Below, piece by piece: positions 47,834-61,820 of a stretch of 64,000 nucleotides of DNA. Source of the DNA: Diprion similis. Lineage: Eukaryota > Arthropoda > Insecta > Hymenoptera > Diprionidae. Under the pieces are notes generated by a model, which was not told the DNA's origin, ran no database searches, and saw only the letters and a program-made list of their open reading frames with translations. A program made the position numbers and the translations under genes. Location of the stretch: assembly GCF_021155765.1 (NCBI RefSeq), contig NC_060114.1:8067001-8131000 (forward strand), given 5' to 3'. Within the stretch, counting starts at the first letter, position 1. The number at the start of each line of letters is the position of its first letter.

Positions 47834-49220
47834 CTTTGCGCCTTGTGTCTTCAGGTGTTGGATAAACGATAACAGGTGTATATATACACACACTCAAGTA
47901 TATATGTGGACCGGATATATAACGAATTTAATTTCTTCTCGGTTTCGAGCTCCTTGGTACCGTTTGCGCCCTTTTCTCTACCCTCTCTCCCTCTTCTTCT
48001 CGATTTTTCGTTGTTCTCTCGCACTACCGACGCTGCATGTTCTCTCGTCGTCGTTATACCGAGCAGTAGCGTGGATGAAAATAATAAAGTATCAGGGAAG
48101 ATATTTGGACGACGGCTGTGGTAATAACGAGCACGTTAACCGGCGTTGCCAGTAGTCAGCTGGGCCGGGGCCGAATCTCGATTTCTTGTTTTTCCTCTGG
48201 AAGAAAAGTGGCAGAAGCAGCAGCCGCGAGGCCGGCCCCCGTTGTGCAGTTATTCATTGATCAGAAGAAATCCGCTAACGTCTTCTTCCCTTTCTCCTCT
48301 TCCTGCTGTCGCTGTTGTTGCCGATTTATTACTGTTGTTGTTATTATTATCGTTCTTATTCCGTCTCTCACCGCCAATTTACCGTACGCACTCTCTTCTT
48401 CACGAAAACACAACGTCAACGACACTTGTTAATATTTGTACAACTATTCGTGAGTAGAGCGCGATAAGAAGACGTGGCTTAGGCTCTTTCGGGTTAGGGG
48501 TAGGTTATGGGTAGTATAACGACGACATGAGAACAGTCAATACAGAACAGTGTTCCTCCTTCTCATTCTCACCCGTTTCGTTGTCCTGATCCTCGTCTTC
48601 TTTCGCACGGACAATACAGCCAGGACAAATATTCTTTGTTCCATATAATATTTTCATTAATTGATTGATTTATTTATATAATTGTTGTTTTAATATTCAA
48701 ATCAGGCGTTCGTGAATTACTCAACATTCGAGTTCACTTCCTCGATTCTTAGGATAGATCTCCCACTCGCGATTATCACAGTGAGGATTATTTGTATCAC
48801 AATTTTCATTACTCCTCTTCTTTTTCTCTAGAAGCTGCAAAGAAAAGAAACACATATCACGCTATGGTTATTTGAGTATGTTTGGTTATTTTGTATTCCG
48901 CAGAAAGATTTCTATATTATTTACACTCGTTTCACAATTCACAAATGAAAAGTGAACGAAAAAAAAAAATACAACACCAACGTTAAACGATAGGAGGATG
49001 AAAAAACGCGTTTACACAAGTCATATTATGACTTATATTATATGTTGTACTTCGGTAATTGGATTTAAAAAAAAAACAAAATATCACTTTGTACACTTAG
49101 GTGAAATAAGAAGACGCAAAAGAGATGTGAAAGGTAAAAAAGAAATATTCAATGTCAATATGATTTACGCGATTCACAGTGACATTACGGTACGAAACGC
49201 GAGTCTTTCTTTCATTCGTC

Positions 49221-49232
49221 TTTCTCTCTCTC

Positions 49233-49279
<47 letters not shown>
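49221..49279. repeat. TC dinucleotide microsatellite
   Basis: A nearly pure run of TC of about 58 bp, broken once by CAC. Read on the other strand it is GA-rich and could bind GAGA-type factors. Confidence 0.95.
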
Positions 49280-49281
<2 letters not shown>

Positions 49282-52200
49282 TTGGTGTCTCCCTTAACGA
49301 TGTCAGCTGTTTAGTTGTTGCCGTTTCCTCACTATGATTCTCTTTTTTTCTTCCTTTTTCTCTGTCATCAAGCTGATCTATTCTGTGTTATTTATACTCG
49401 CAGAAGTACGCGAATCCTCTTGTCCACGACCTCACAAACTCTCGGCACGATGACTTCACTTAATTACGCACGTTTTCATCTTCTACTAATACGCTATCCT
49501 CTATCCTCTACGCACGAACACACGTCACGTACGGTCTGAAGATAGGCGATAGGTATTCATTCCCTGATTTTCGACGATCTTCATTCACGTTGTTTCGTTT
49601 CAACGTCCGTTGACTCCAGGTCAGACTCTGTCCTTGCTCACAAACGGTTTTGAGCATGGACATACGATTTTTCTTGTGGACTATGTTTATATGTTCCTAT
49701 GTTCATACTTCTCCATACCCGTAAAGTATGATTCTTTTAGAATTAGAATTAGTTCTAGGTTCAGAATGATCATTAGTTTTTGTATCTGTAACTAGAAAAT
49801 CCACCAAATACGCGTTAGTTGTTACTAATCCATTTTTTTGTATGGTTATGGTGGATTATGCAACAATTGGCAGAATTTGAGGTTGGTGGAAGAATACGAC
49901 GTAATATTTGTTAGAACTCACTCAATCGTAAGAAGTATTCAATTAAAGGTGTCAACTATGATCACAATAGTTGATAGTTTCTTGTAGCAAATTTTCTTGT
50001 AATTCGATAAATACTTAGAACGTTATAGCGAAGACACCGATCCTGCTAGAATTTTCGGGTAACTAGGAAATCTAAAATTCTGAGTCCATGGAATCCGAAA
50101 ATGAGGCACAAGCACCGAAAGCGAAATCACTAGACCGAGTTATATACCTACTAGTGTTTTACTGTAGGTGCTTGCGTCCGTTTTGCGTAGGCAGAGGCGC
50201 GATGACGCGCGGAGTTCCCGATCAGCTGGTAAACTGACTTCGGTTTACTGGTTGCACTGCCGCTGGCTGGTTGTCGGCTCGTCGCCATCACCGGAATGGA
50301 AGAACAAAACAAAGGAATCACCACGGAGAGCTGAGTCGAACCGTTCGTCTGAACTCGTTGCAAATCCTAGGGTGGTGGGGGAGAAGTGGGGCCAACGAGC
50401 TTCGCGGCTCCTCAATCCTTCCTCCTCACCCTCCTCGACCGCCCCGCAGACGTTTCCGCGTTTTGCTCTGCTCAGCTTCTTATCATTTTTCTTCTTCCAG
50501 TTTATCGCGAAACGAACGAAAGGATAATAAAAAACACCAAACGACTCCACCTACTATATAATCAATTATGTACTTATACCATCGCGATTGCTGTTGTTGC
50601 TAATGCTGATGCAGAGACTGTATGTGTACGGAACGTATAATTTATTCAACGTATTTCAACGGTTTTGGAATTATACTTGCTTTCAATCACCGTTCCAATT
50701 TCAAACCCTGCAGCGTTCAGACTTCGAATTATCTTCTAGTACATCGAGTGTTACGTCGATTCTTACTATTGCTTGCATTTTATCTCCGTTCTTCTCCTTC
50801 TTAATGACCGGAAAACCAAGAGAGGTTGTGTTTTGCCTGTTTCGGACTTTGGTTTTGGTTATCCAAACTTCGGAGAAGCTAAGGAAAATACACAGTCAGA
50901 AAGGACTTGATTTGACTTGAAGTTAGCTCAGTACTAAAAAACGCCTACATTTGAGACTAATGAAACAGATCCATGGGGGGGAAATCCTCCGCTAACTCAC
51001 AAGCCTGATGCAAACTCAGCTGTAAATTTCTTAGCAAATTTCTCCCCCTCTTTCGTCGAGGTTGATCGTTGGGCATGACCTCATCAGTCGCGGCGGTGGC
51101 AACGCCGGTTTCTTTTTCTTACAGGAAGGTATGAAGTCAGAAGTGGCAGCTATAAGTACAACAAACCCTGTGGCTGAGTGATACTACCTGTCTGATCTTC
51201 TGGTTACCATTACGATCCATTTTGCTTTCAGATTTTTCCTCTATTCTTGAATTTTCTGATTTTCATTTTCACTGTCGGTTTGGATTTATGGATATGTGTC
51301 TATCGATTTGTACATATTTACTCGCCGTTGTTGATCACTGGTTATTTTCAACAGCAACAGCAACAATACCATCAATCATTTCTCCCATATCCAGATAATA
51401 ATCAACTACGACACTATGTGCGTAATTTTCGAGGTATTTTCACGACTGAACCTATCACACCTTGATACATCCACATGTTGCCGTCGTATTTATTATATTG
51501 ATAAGAGATTATAACAACGACAATGACGACAACGCAGTTGAGGTTAAGGTTGAGGTTGCCGAGACGAAGGTTTACGTCACCGGAAAACACGCTAATTGAT
51601 TGAATCGACGGAAAATGTATCATCGGATTATCTCTGATGTCTCAAAGTTAATTTTTTTTTCAACATCTGTTCCCTATAATTCGCACATGAGTATCTTAAT
51701 TTTATAATAGATATTATTGTTACGATTGTTGTAATTTTCAATCGTTTGGCAACCCACATATTTTTGATCTCCTGCTTTTGTTATTCGATCATTTCTTTGC
51801 ATATTAACCGTTCATCCAAATATCAAAATTCCCGTCATCATTAAAATTGTAATCGGTGTACTGGTGTCAATAAATTTCAAACGAATAAAAAAACTTTACG
51901 GTAACTGGTATTATTATTATTATCATTCAATATAATGATCATGATGAGAAGAGGATGATGACCGCGAATGGAACGAAAACGAACAAAACACCATCACAGT
52001 GCTTCTCCTCTTTTTTTTGTTCCGCCGACGATAATTATATCATGATTTCTGCCAGATACTATCGCAGGTACAGTGTAATAGTGTCTGATGCTGATTGTGA
52101 GCCAAGTGAGCCAAACGAAGTGAGACAGCCAACAGCGGTTGGTGCTGGCCAGGTAGCCAGGTAGCGGGGCAGGTATAAGAGTGAACGTCAGTAGTCAGCT

Positions 52201-53772
52201 GCTCAGCAAAACAAAACACTGACAAAGACTGCGGCTCAGATTCTCAACCTCGCTATTCTATTTGAAACCAGTCCGATCGTTTTTAGAAGTTTTCCTTACA
52301 AGCCCAATGAGCAAAAAAAGTGGATCCCAAATGGTCACTCGACGGTTTCAATGTAGATATGCTGGCTACAATTTTGTTTCTTCGCAGAAATTGAAGTACA
52401 CGAAATACGATTAAATAATATCGAAATTTTCCGAATCGTTCTAACATGGGAGTTGAAGAAACACCGACATTATCTGGGAACTTATCGGTTCTTCTTTTGT
52501 TTTACTTGTTTACCTTGTTTCAAAAAGGCTGCCTTCGACAATTCTCAAATAGCCATGCTTATGTTGTTTTCGATTTATGTGATTTCGCTTGTTCTGTTTC
52601 TCATATAATTTTTTGCTCAGTTTCTAGAACCCGGCATCCAAATGCAAGGAGTAAAATCATAACACAGTGCAGTCGCGAGAAGGAAGAAGGAGAACAACAA
52701 CAAACGAAACTGGGAAAGGACCCTGTTTGCTTTGCCCGCCTGCTGGGTTGCGCTGTGCAACGGGTAGGTAAGCTGGAAAACCCAAACCTGAACAAAGAGA
52801 GCCAGCCAACTGGCAGCCAGGCAATACGAGTCTCCCTCCTCCCCCTCAGCTACGACTACCCTCCACTTTCCCTCCGCTCAGCTGCGACTCAAACTCAGCC
52901 GATCCGATGCCCAGCAACTGCTTCAATCCACTGTTCCACTCTCAGCTTGTTTCGGCTACTCACTCATACTGCCATTTTTCCGACATTTTTCCAGCTATTC
53001 TTATCGGCTTGATCCAACGTTGGCTACGGTTCATTGGTCCCGAATCTACACGCCGTAAGGCTTCACTGCACACAGAATAAGGAAACGATGCATGTTCGCC
53101 ATCTCGATGTTAGTTTGTTTATGTTCGCTCGATTTGTTTTTTGTTTCCTCTTCTGTTTTGTTGGAACATCGGCCGTTCAAACTGCACATGTTCAATCGAT
53201 TGTTGTCGGATTATTTTTTACTTCTTTCTTTGTATGTCAAAATCGGATTCTTATTACCAACACGGCACTGATTAATAACGATTATAATGACAACTGACTT
53301 GCTCTTTTCACTTGGAGTTCGAATCACTACTCTGAGTGTATACACATCGTCGGTAAACATAATATTTACATGGAAGCAACAACACAACGAAAAAACCGTC
53401 AAAGAAGACCGACCCTACAAATAAATAAACAAACACTGCGCAAGCCTTTGTTTATTTGACAAATAACGGATCGAATCGCAAACGTGATTAGTTCGTAGCT
53501 GACTTCGGTGCTCTGTGATTATTATATGAGTATACAGAAACTAAAGTAAAAACCACACAGCGGTGATAAAATACAAGAACAAATCACTGAATTCAATTAA
53601 CAAAAATTAATACCCTCATTTCTATTCCCAGTTGGCCGATCCGCGGCTGTTGTCTACGGTTCTACGCATATGCAGACGACGATGTAAACAGTTAGCGAAA
53701 TAACCGAGACAGCTCGGCTGATTGCCAGGGAGCAACTGGCCACCAACAAAACTCGACTCCTTGTTCTCGACA

Positions 53773-53808
53773 GCGAGTCGAAGCGAGTCGAGTCTTGTCG
53801 AGACTCGA
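53773..53808. repeat. GAGTCG direct and inverted repeat cluster
   Basis: GCGAGTCGAA is followed at once by GCGAGTCGAG. Then TCGAGTCT at 53788-53795 and AGACTCGA at 53801-53808 form a perfect 8-bp stem around TGTCG. It lies in one of the less AT-rich islands of the non-coding block. Confidence 0.6.
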
Positions 53809-54233
53809 TTCGGGTCGGCGTTCTACGTGCTGCGCGGAATCCAATTTTGTAAGACATGCGCTACGCTACGGGTTTATTATTCTTCGAAAGCGAGCACTTT
53901 CGTCCCTTTCTCAGACCCCCGTGTAACCCTCGTTTGCAGGGCTTCTAACTGATATTTCTGCGATAATTATAATCCATGGCAAACACACTAATCCGTGTCT
54001 CACAACCGTTAGGCAAGAATTGAAATCGAAGATTCTCGCGTAGTTCTGCTCGTAATTGTTATGTTGCTTTTCTTTTGAATCATGCTTCATTGTGACTGTA
54101 TTTATAAAATGTCCTCACCGTATGAAAAAGATAAATAAAACGAGATTAAAACACAATCATAGGAATGTATTTGACGATCATCAATAAACTCACAGTTTCA
54201 GTCTTCCCAAGTTCCGTGAAAGTTGGTTAGACT

Positions 54234-54248
54234 GCCATCTTGTGGCGC
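54234..54248 (-). promoter_or_regulatory. CTCF-like motif
   Basis: On the minus strand the sequence reads GCGCCACAAGATGGC. This is one mismatch from the CTCF core CCASYAGRKGGC. A single motif match in 14 kb of non-coding DNA is weak evidence. Confidence 0.25.
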
Positions 54249-55510
54249 ACCGTGGAACCGCATATCGAATCTGGCCATGCGCACCTTCGGAGTTCCGTGC
54301 TTGAAGAAGGATATACATACAAACACTTATGTTACAATATACATATATAAATATACATGTACTACAAGTCTAACAATAAGTATGAATGTACGACTATGCG
54401 TCATTTTTACATTTCCGTGTGATCGTCTTGTTATACGCATGCATATTGACACATACCAGGAAACAAACGCGCGTGGCATTCATACATAGCGCACTATAAG
54501 TGTTTACATGTACGTAACACTCAGTTACAATATTTTACGAGTATCTGGTGTCTGTGATTTGAGGAGCATATGTATGCGCGACTAACGATAAGAGAGAACT
54601 ACTACTGTTTGTTTATTTGTTTACATAACTAAGTTTCGATATGGCTTTATAGCTCTTGACAGACTTCACTTATACAGATATATCGTCATGAAGTGCAACA
54701 CAATTCTTAGTCCTTCGTAAAACCGAACTTTCCCGTTATAAGACCCAAGTTTCGGACCCTGACAACCTCTCCTACCAATTACCACTGCAAATGTCTATTG
54801 TTCACCTCCTATTTTCGCACAATTGCAAAACAGCTGCTGCGCTTCCCTCGAAACTGCCTAATCCAGACCCTCGTACCTTTAGTCTTCGTACCTCCTAACG
54901 TTCATCCGCCTGGCAGGTCATTCCTAAATAAAATCCTTCCCGCAATTCCCACTCCTACCACCCATACATAATAGATATTTCTCGTATTAGAAAACTTATT
55001 CTTTAACCTCAGACTCGAACGCTCCTCTCTAAAGTAAACCAACGACATTTGATTATTGAATGAATAAATTTCACTGTTCAGAACATAGTTTCGTTATACA
55101 AACCTGTAGTTCATTTCGAACATATGATTAACATTCTGCAAAACAGTTTTCCAAATAAATAAGTGAAACAAATCACTTCATATTAATCTAGACAATTGTT
55201 CATTTAACACAATTCCTCAAGAATTTTCATGACCTATCTTGCAAATTCAATGAACGCATCATTTTTTATCTCTCCAAAATTCTTACGCACCCGTTAATTT
55301 CGTTTTCGTTGATATCAACATAGAGGAAATAAAAATCAAAACAACGCGTATTAAAATTACTGCACGGAACGCGATAAAAACACGAAAGAGCTGGGAGGAA
55401 TTTAGCATTGAAAAAGCCGGTATAAACGCTCGTGCAGATCTACACATACAAATGTACAAACACACGTGTACATCGTGGCATGTACATGTATAATTTATAC
55501 GTGCGGCAGT

Positions 55511-55530
55511 TTCGCAAAACAGTTTGCGAA
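55511..55530. repeat. Short perfect hairpin
   Basis: TTCGCAAA and TTTGCGAA form an 8-bp perfect stem around ACAG. There is no downstream T-run and no other sign of function. Confidence 0.4.
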
Positions 55531-55619
55531 GGTCTCGGATTGTGCGCGCGAGGGTCAGTCTGTCTATAACACTTAGACTACCTAATTAAGTAACCTAATC
55601 CGAACCAACTGATATAAAT

Positions 55620-55660
55620 AAATATATATATATATATATATATACATATATATATACACA
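55620..55660. repeat. TA-rich microsatellite
   Basis: A TA run with one CA interruption, about 38 bp, embedded in AT-rich non-coding DNA. Confidence 0.9.
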
Positions 55661-58600
55661 CATATTTAATACACATATTGTACATATCCGTCAGTCACAA
55701 GTAAAGAAAAACTTGATAATCGAGAGACTTATAGTCTCAAAAAGGTGTGTAAAATTTGGAGATCGCTGCACGTGCGATTGAAAAATGGCAAGAGGAAGAA
55801 AGAAATTGAAAAATAATGTCGAGAAAAGTAAAAAAAAAAAAAAAACAGTTGGCAAACTCGTCGTCTATCGCGGCACTGGATCCGTTCGGTTCGCACGCAC
55901 GAACCACGTGCGGCGTAGAAAACCGAGGTCACTTTACGCACGTGCACTTTTAGCATGAAACCTACCTCTATCTACGCGTAGTGTTCCACAGTTGTGTTTG
56001 TAAACGCGCACACGATTTCAGTCGCGCGTGCTAAGCTGTACCTCCACACTTATCCTGAGGGCCATGTTTGTAGGCATATGTATTAATTATAGGCTTTTGC
56101 GGACACAAGCGGAGGAAACCCTTAACTGATAAACGATCTGAAACGTTGGTTGATTCTGTTATTCTGCGCGACGTTATGTCACGGGTAGAATATTATGTAA
56201 TAATATTTTTTATGTAACACTAGTGGGGTTTATGCATATTTTTTATTTATTTATTTATTTTATTTTATTTTATTTTCTTTGCCTACTTTCCGTAGGTAAC
56301 GTAGTCGTTCTTGCAATAGTTAAAAAAAAGTACCGAAATAGCCAAAAGTGTACAGTCCTAGTATTCAAAAGTGCTCATTTTTGTACTCCGCTCTAATAAA
56401 AGACATTGTTAACCACACTTTTGTGACATAAAGTATCGCGTGCCAAATATCTTTTGCCTCGCGTACGTGTAATATTTATTCCCTAGGCATCAAGAGAGCT
56501 CTGCTTTGTATCCTTGATGCACAATCTGTCAATATTTAGTCAGCAAGTTTTAGTGAATTTTGGTGTTTTTTTTTCTTTGTAGAACTTTCGTTTGCTTTTG
56601 CATAGTTTTATCATAAGTGGGCATAATTGAAATGAGAAATTGTTCGAAAACTGAAAGAGGGAAAGTTTGACGAACAGTTATAAGATGTTGCAATCGATAC
56701 AAACCGATATTTCCAGTAACCAGGATGTTGAAAGTGTACACAGTATAATAAAATTTTCTAGACAAGACCAATTCAACATGAATTATACTTGGCTTAACGA
56801 TATTTCTAAATATTAATATGTCCCACAAAATAATTGAGTATTATTAAAAAACGCTCTGTGTGAACAGAAAAACAAAACCCACTCGATTCCGAGGTAAAGA
56901 GGCAAATTTCGACAACCAGTACAACTGCATTCTTTGGTTTAATTTTCACTTATTGATCCTACATACTCTTGTTGCCTAGTGAAATAAATTACTGTGTATA
57001 ATATTTCGAATAATATAAAAAAGCGCTAGCGATTCAGTCGCCGTTGCATAATTTCAGCAAATTATGGGGTGAACCGTTCCTCGATAATAATATCCTCACA
57101 ACGAGCCGTGCAAGTTGAACAGTTTTACTGTTATAGCCGCGCCTCGTAAATTGCACATTGTGTATCTGGTTCAACCGAGGGCTTTGCCCCGCGCGTCCTT
57201 TGATATTACCTTATGGCTGTGAGGTATGCAGCAGCTTCATTCATGTGTGTGGCTTCGGGCACCCCTCCGGGTATTGATCGCCGTGGGTTCATATCATACG
57301 CCGAGGAGAGTCTGTCCACGTTACACGTTCGAACTTCCTCCTTTCCCCTTATCGCCCCTTTTTTCTTCCTTTTTTTTTATTATTTTTTTTTATTTACTTT
57401 TCCCCATCGCAACGCACGCAGAGGGCGACAGGAATCAATCCTGATATTTACATCGGACCCCCAAAAAAAGAAAAATGTCAAGCAAATGAACAAATATTAG
57501 ACACAACCAGTTCAATAGTTTTCCAAGTTTTTAGAATGATTTTTCAATTTGTAGAAATTTTTTTTGAAGATAATGATTAATAAAGAACTTCGATCGGATT
57601 CGCCGAAATTCGTGAAACTCTATTGTTGTTCATTTTGAGTTTCGGCATGGCCACCGCGGTTTTCGAACAAGAATTAGCGGGGTCATACAACTTTGAAAAT
57701 TTGTTGAAAAAATTCTTCCGTTTACTCTCAACTTCCTCAGTCTTTGGTAATTCATAATTGTTCCTCGTGTTATTGGTTCGCTGATGTTATAATTATAATA
57801 AGTTTTATGGTTCCTTGTGAAAATTACGATCCTGGCTGGTTATTATGATCGGCTTGATTATCTGGTTTGTTTTAAAAATGCTTCATCCCCGAGAACGGAG
57901 CCAGAGATTTTCGTTGGCGTTCTGGGATGTTCTGTTTATTGTTACAGCAGCTTAACTTATGCCTGCCTGTATTTAGAATTCGCGGGGAATGAACGCCTGA
58001 CGATTATCCAGTTGATGCAACCCGCGTGTCATGGATTTATACACGTCGTTCAGATTACCTATTCACAGCGTACCAGGAGTTGTTTTATTTATTTATGTAT
58101 TATTTTGGATCGTTGTAATATACGCTTTCGAAATTCATCTCGATCATTGTCTGTAAAAAAAAAAAACACAAGTTTATATAATTATCATAGGGCCGCTTAC
58201 GTGTGTATATAATGCGTGTAATATATTTTTCATACGCTATGATACAAGGTTTCATTTTTCAACCTATGCGAATAGGGTTTAGAGAATCGAAAAAATGGAT
58301 CAGTTATAGGTAGATTTATACATGAACGTAATATTGTTAAAAGATTTAGCTTTTTATCATACACTATATAATATTACGTAATGGATCTATTATTCAAATT
58401 CGATCGATCTATAATTCTTTATCTGTTCACAGATTCTTTCACTCTTTTCTTTCTTTCTTCGATTCGTTAGTATAAATATCTAAGATGATAAAAATGATAA
58501 TAACAACAACAATAATAACAATGATAGTAACAACAATAATGATAGTAATTATACATTATCATATAAATATAATATAGAATATTACAATGTAATGAGATAT

Positions 58601-61091
58601 AATTATGAGGATGTACTACATGCTGCATTATTTATATGCCTAGATGCATGTACCGTGTACCTACGAGTATTACGTATATACGTTACGTGTATCGTTGTGA
58701 ATGAATATATTGTATAATGCACAATAAACGTATTATACGTAATTATATTTAGCGATGATATGCGGTTCTTCGGATTAAATGATATAGATGTATATATATA
58801 TATATATTGTTTCTTTCAGGTAATTGTTAAGCTTCATATATATAAAAATTTTTTTTGTAAGAATAACAACAATAATAATCACTGTTAAATCACAATCATG
58901 CAGCATTTGTAGAGGTATATTTTACGGTACAAACCTATAGTTAATTTCTTACAACATTACTATGGAGGCGAACAATGTTTTGTAAAACGATTCTACACAG
59001 AAAAGAAAGGTTATCTGTCCCAATGTGATACGAATATTGAGAGATAAACTTGAATTACGTCTTGAAGTGAAACCTCGAAATGATTTTGCGTTCTGCAGTT
59101 CAGACAATTTTCTCTTTGCACATGAATTTCACAATAGTTTGAACTTAATTTTTTTGACAGTTCAGAGTTGAAATGTTGGAATAAGATCAAGATAGCCGCC
59201 GTCCCGACTCGCTAGTGGTTTTAGTTCGGTGGTAGAATCATTCTCGACACTCGCCACTCGTCGAGACTTAATCATACTATATACTACAACTATATGATGG
59301 CGAGACTACTTTACTTCTGGTTTTACCTTCGACGAGTTCTTGTACGAACAGAGAACACTCGTTACAAAATTTACACGCGCACTTTCATTCATAGGCATAC
59401 AACCATTCACTTTTAATGGAACTATAATGACGTTATTAGATTAGTAATCAATTGTTAAAGGTAAAAAGGTCTGATAGAAAACATTTTTGAACAGTATATA
59501 ATACGTTTTAGTAAGTATTACATGAGTGAAGTTTGTGATATTATTGTTGTTGTGATTATCATCATCATTACAGCTACGTACCTGTACATAGATAATTCTT
59601 TTTTATTACATTAATTCTTTCTCTCCCCTTCTCGTTTTGATACATCTAACTTTGTTTAATTTCTCTTTTTTTTTTGCTTCTTCGTCTTCTTGTATTCTTT
59701 AATATTCTTTTCAACCCAAACCTAGGCGTCGGGGTCTTGGGCGATTCGATACTAAGTCTTTTAGTATTAAAAAATAGGACATTCAAGTATACAGCTCTAC
59801 ATATGTATATAGTGTAAAAATATTGTAATACATATACATAATATACAAGTACTCGGATAGTCAACGAATATAAGTTATTATTCTTGCAATCTCTCTCAAT
59901 CTCTCATTCTCACATTTTTTCTTTGGCTTATTTACTCGTTTTCTTTCTCTCTCGTCCTAGTTAAAGAAATACCATCAAAACAAAAACCAAAAATGAATAA
60001 ATAAATTAATGCTGTGCAGCTAGATCATATGATTGGCTTGTTTTTAACTCGTTGATCCTCTTTTCGCCTAGTTCTTCACTTCAAATTTCATTTTCTGTAC
60101 GTTCTTTTTTGAAAACTCATCAACATATCACGACAAGACGGAAAAAAGTGGTAATAAAAATAAATAAACATCAGTAATATATGTGTGCATATATGTATAT
60201 ATAAACGTCGTCAATGTAACACGCGCGTACACAGAATTTTTTTCGGATATTTCTCTTGTGGTGCAATTTGAAGAAAAATTTATTTAGAATTTTCATTGGT
60301 CGATCGGTTTTCATTAATATAATTCTTATATCATATGACGATGTAATTATATTAAATTTTATATTTATCTCTGCTTCATTTCATTTTCCTTTTATTTATA
60401 CATAGTTCTTGATTTTATATCATAGCCGACATGATATTGTAAAATTTAGTGAAACAAAAAAAAATAAATATAAGAAAACATCACGGGATATGCATATAAT
60501 TTTATATATTATTTTATATTATGTGCGATTCTGTACGTGGATATCGCGTGATGTTTCCTCATATTTATTTGTTCCCCAATTTCACGAAATTAAATAACAT
60601 TACATATATATAATTATTTATGATCAAAAACATTGTTTCCATATCTCGTATCATTTTTTCATCCGCGTGAGTTTTCTTTCTTTCTTTCTTTTTTTTTTTT
60701 TTTGTATATACACACATACTGAAGTTAGTATGCATACATTACGTACACGGTATTATATGTATAGTACAGTCTGTTCACATGGTATATACACCGTGCATTT
60801 GCGTCGATGCGCATCATGAGCACCATGAGGTTCACTTTGAGCAACTCCGCTGTTCATTTGTTAGCACGTGGCCAATGCGATACTCGGAGCTGTTCAGAGT
60901 GGTGTGTATACCTTGAATTGCCTATAATCAGGGGTCTTCTGGTGCGCATCCCGAAAACGCATGATATATTTATATATAAATATATAGCATATATTACATT
61001 ATCGAATTTGCTATCAATAATATTTTATTAATATCCTTCTTTTTTTCTTCAACATAATAATTTTTAACATACACATGTATGTGGTATATAC

Positions 61092-61097
<6 letters not shown>

Positions 61098-61157
<60 letters not shown>
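61098..61157. repeat. TA dinucleotide microsatellite
   Basis: A nearly pure run of TA about 60 bp long, flanked by TATG and CATA variants. Confidence 0.95.
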
Positions 61158-61169
<12 letters not shown>

Positions 61170-61820
61170 TACATATATTTATTTATGTGAATCGTGTGTT
61201 TCTTCTTTTCATTTCACTGTGTAGGAGAATCAAACGCGATTCTACGTCCGCATAATTTTCTTCCTCTTCCTCGATAGTGCACATCCATAGTACACATACA
61301 ACAAAAAAAAATTATAAGGTACACATAGTTTACCGTATAATAACATAACCGGTATTGTAATCGTTTGCACGGATGCGCAATTGCAGCTGTGTTCGCACGT
61401 ATCGCTTTCGCTCCCTAGATTTCGGTCCAACCCTTATTCGCAGCTCCCGGCTTCTTTTTTATTCGGAATTTCAAAATTGCATCGTCGCATTTTGTCGATA
61501 AACTCCTATTCCTGTTCCTCGATTCTCGCTGCAATCGTTTCTGTCTTGTTTTCACGATTATATAATTTAATAATTTTTGCGATGTGAAAATCCTCACAGC
61601 CGATGTTTTTTTTTTTTTACAATTCTTTTCGTACGGCAGCATTTTATTACTATTAATATTATTGTATCATTATAGACATTATTATTATCGTATGAATGTG
61701 GATGATAATTATCACGATGATGATTATGATTACGATGACGTTGCTGGTGTCGAGTGCTTTCTTAGTTTTTTCTTTCGTTATTCTTTCGTTTTTGCCGGTC
61801 AAGAAATCACCACCCGTCTG

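Larger units (their letters stand above)
47834..61820. other. 14-kb non-coding block
   Basis: I find no coding exon with family similarity or a consistent splice pattern in this block. Less AT-rich islands at about 47.9-48.5, 50.15-50.5, 52.0-53.0 and 53.6-53.95 kb stand out and could be promoters, 5' non-coding exons of RB1CC1 or enhancers. The rest is AT-rich and microsatellite-rich. The part just left of 61.8 kb should include the 3' untranslated region of the small tail-anchored protein gene. A candidate polyadenylation signal for it (TTTATT on the plus strand) lies at 61643-61648. Confidence 0.45.

Noticed and set aside
52446..53012. 188-codon plus-strand open frame
   Set aside because: The translated sequence has no recognisable domain, is Ser/Cys/Phe-rich as in random frames, and has no splice or promoter context that supports it.
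53320..53345. GTTCGAATC word resembling a tRNA T-loop
   Set aside because: There is no matching acceptor stem, D-arm or anticodon arm around it on either strand.
57817..58212. 131-codon plus-strand open frame
   Set aside because: It has no domain or conserved motif and lies in AT-rich non-coding DNA, with no neighbouring exon to join.
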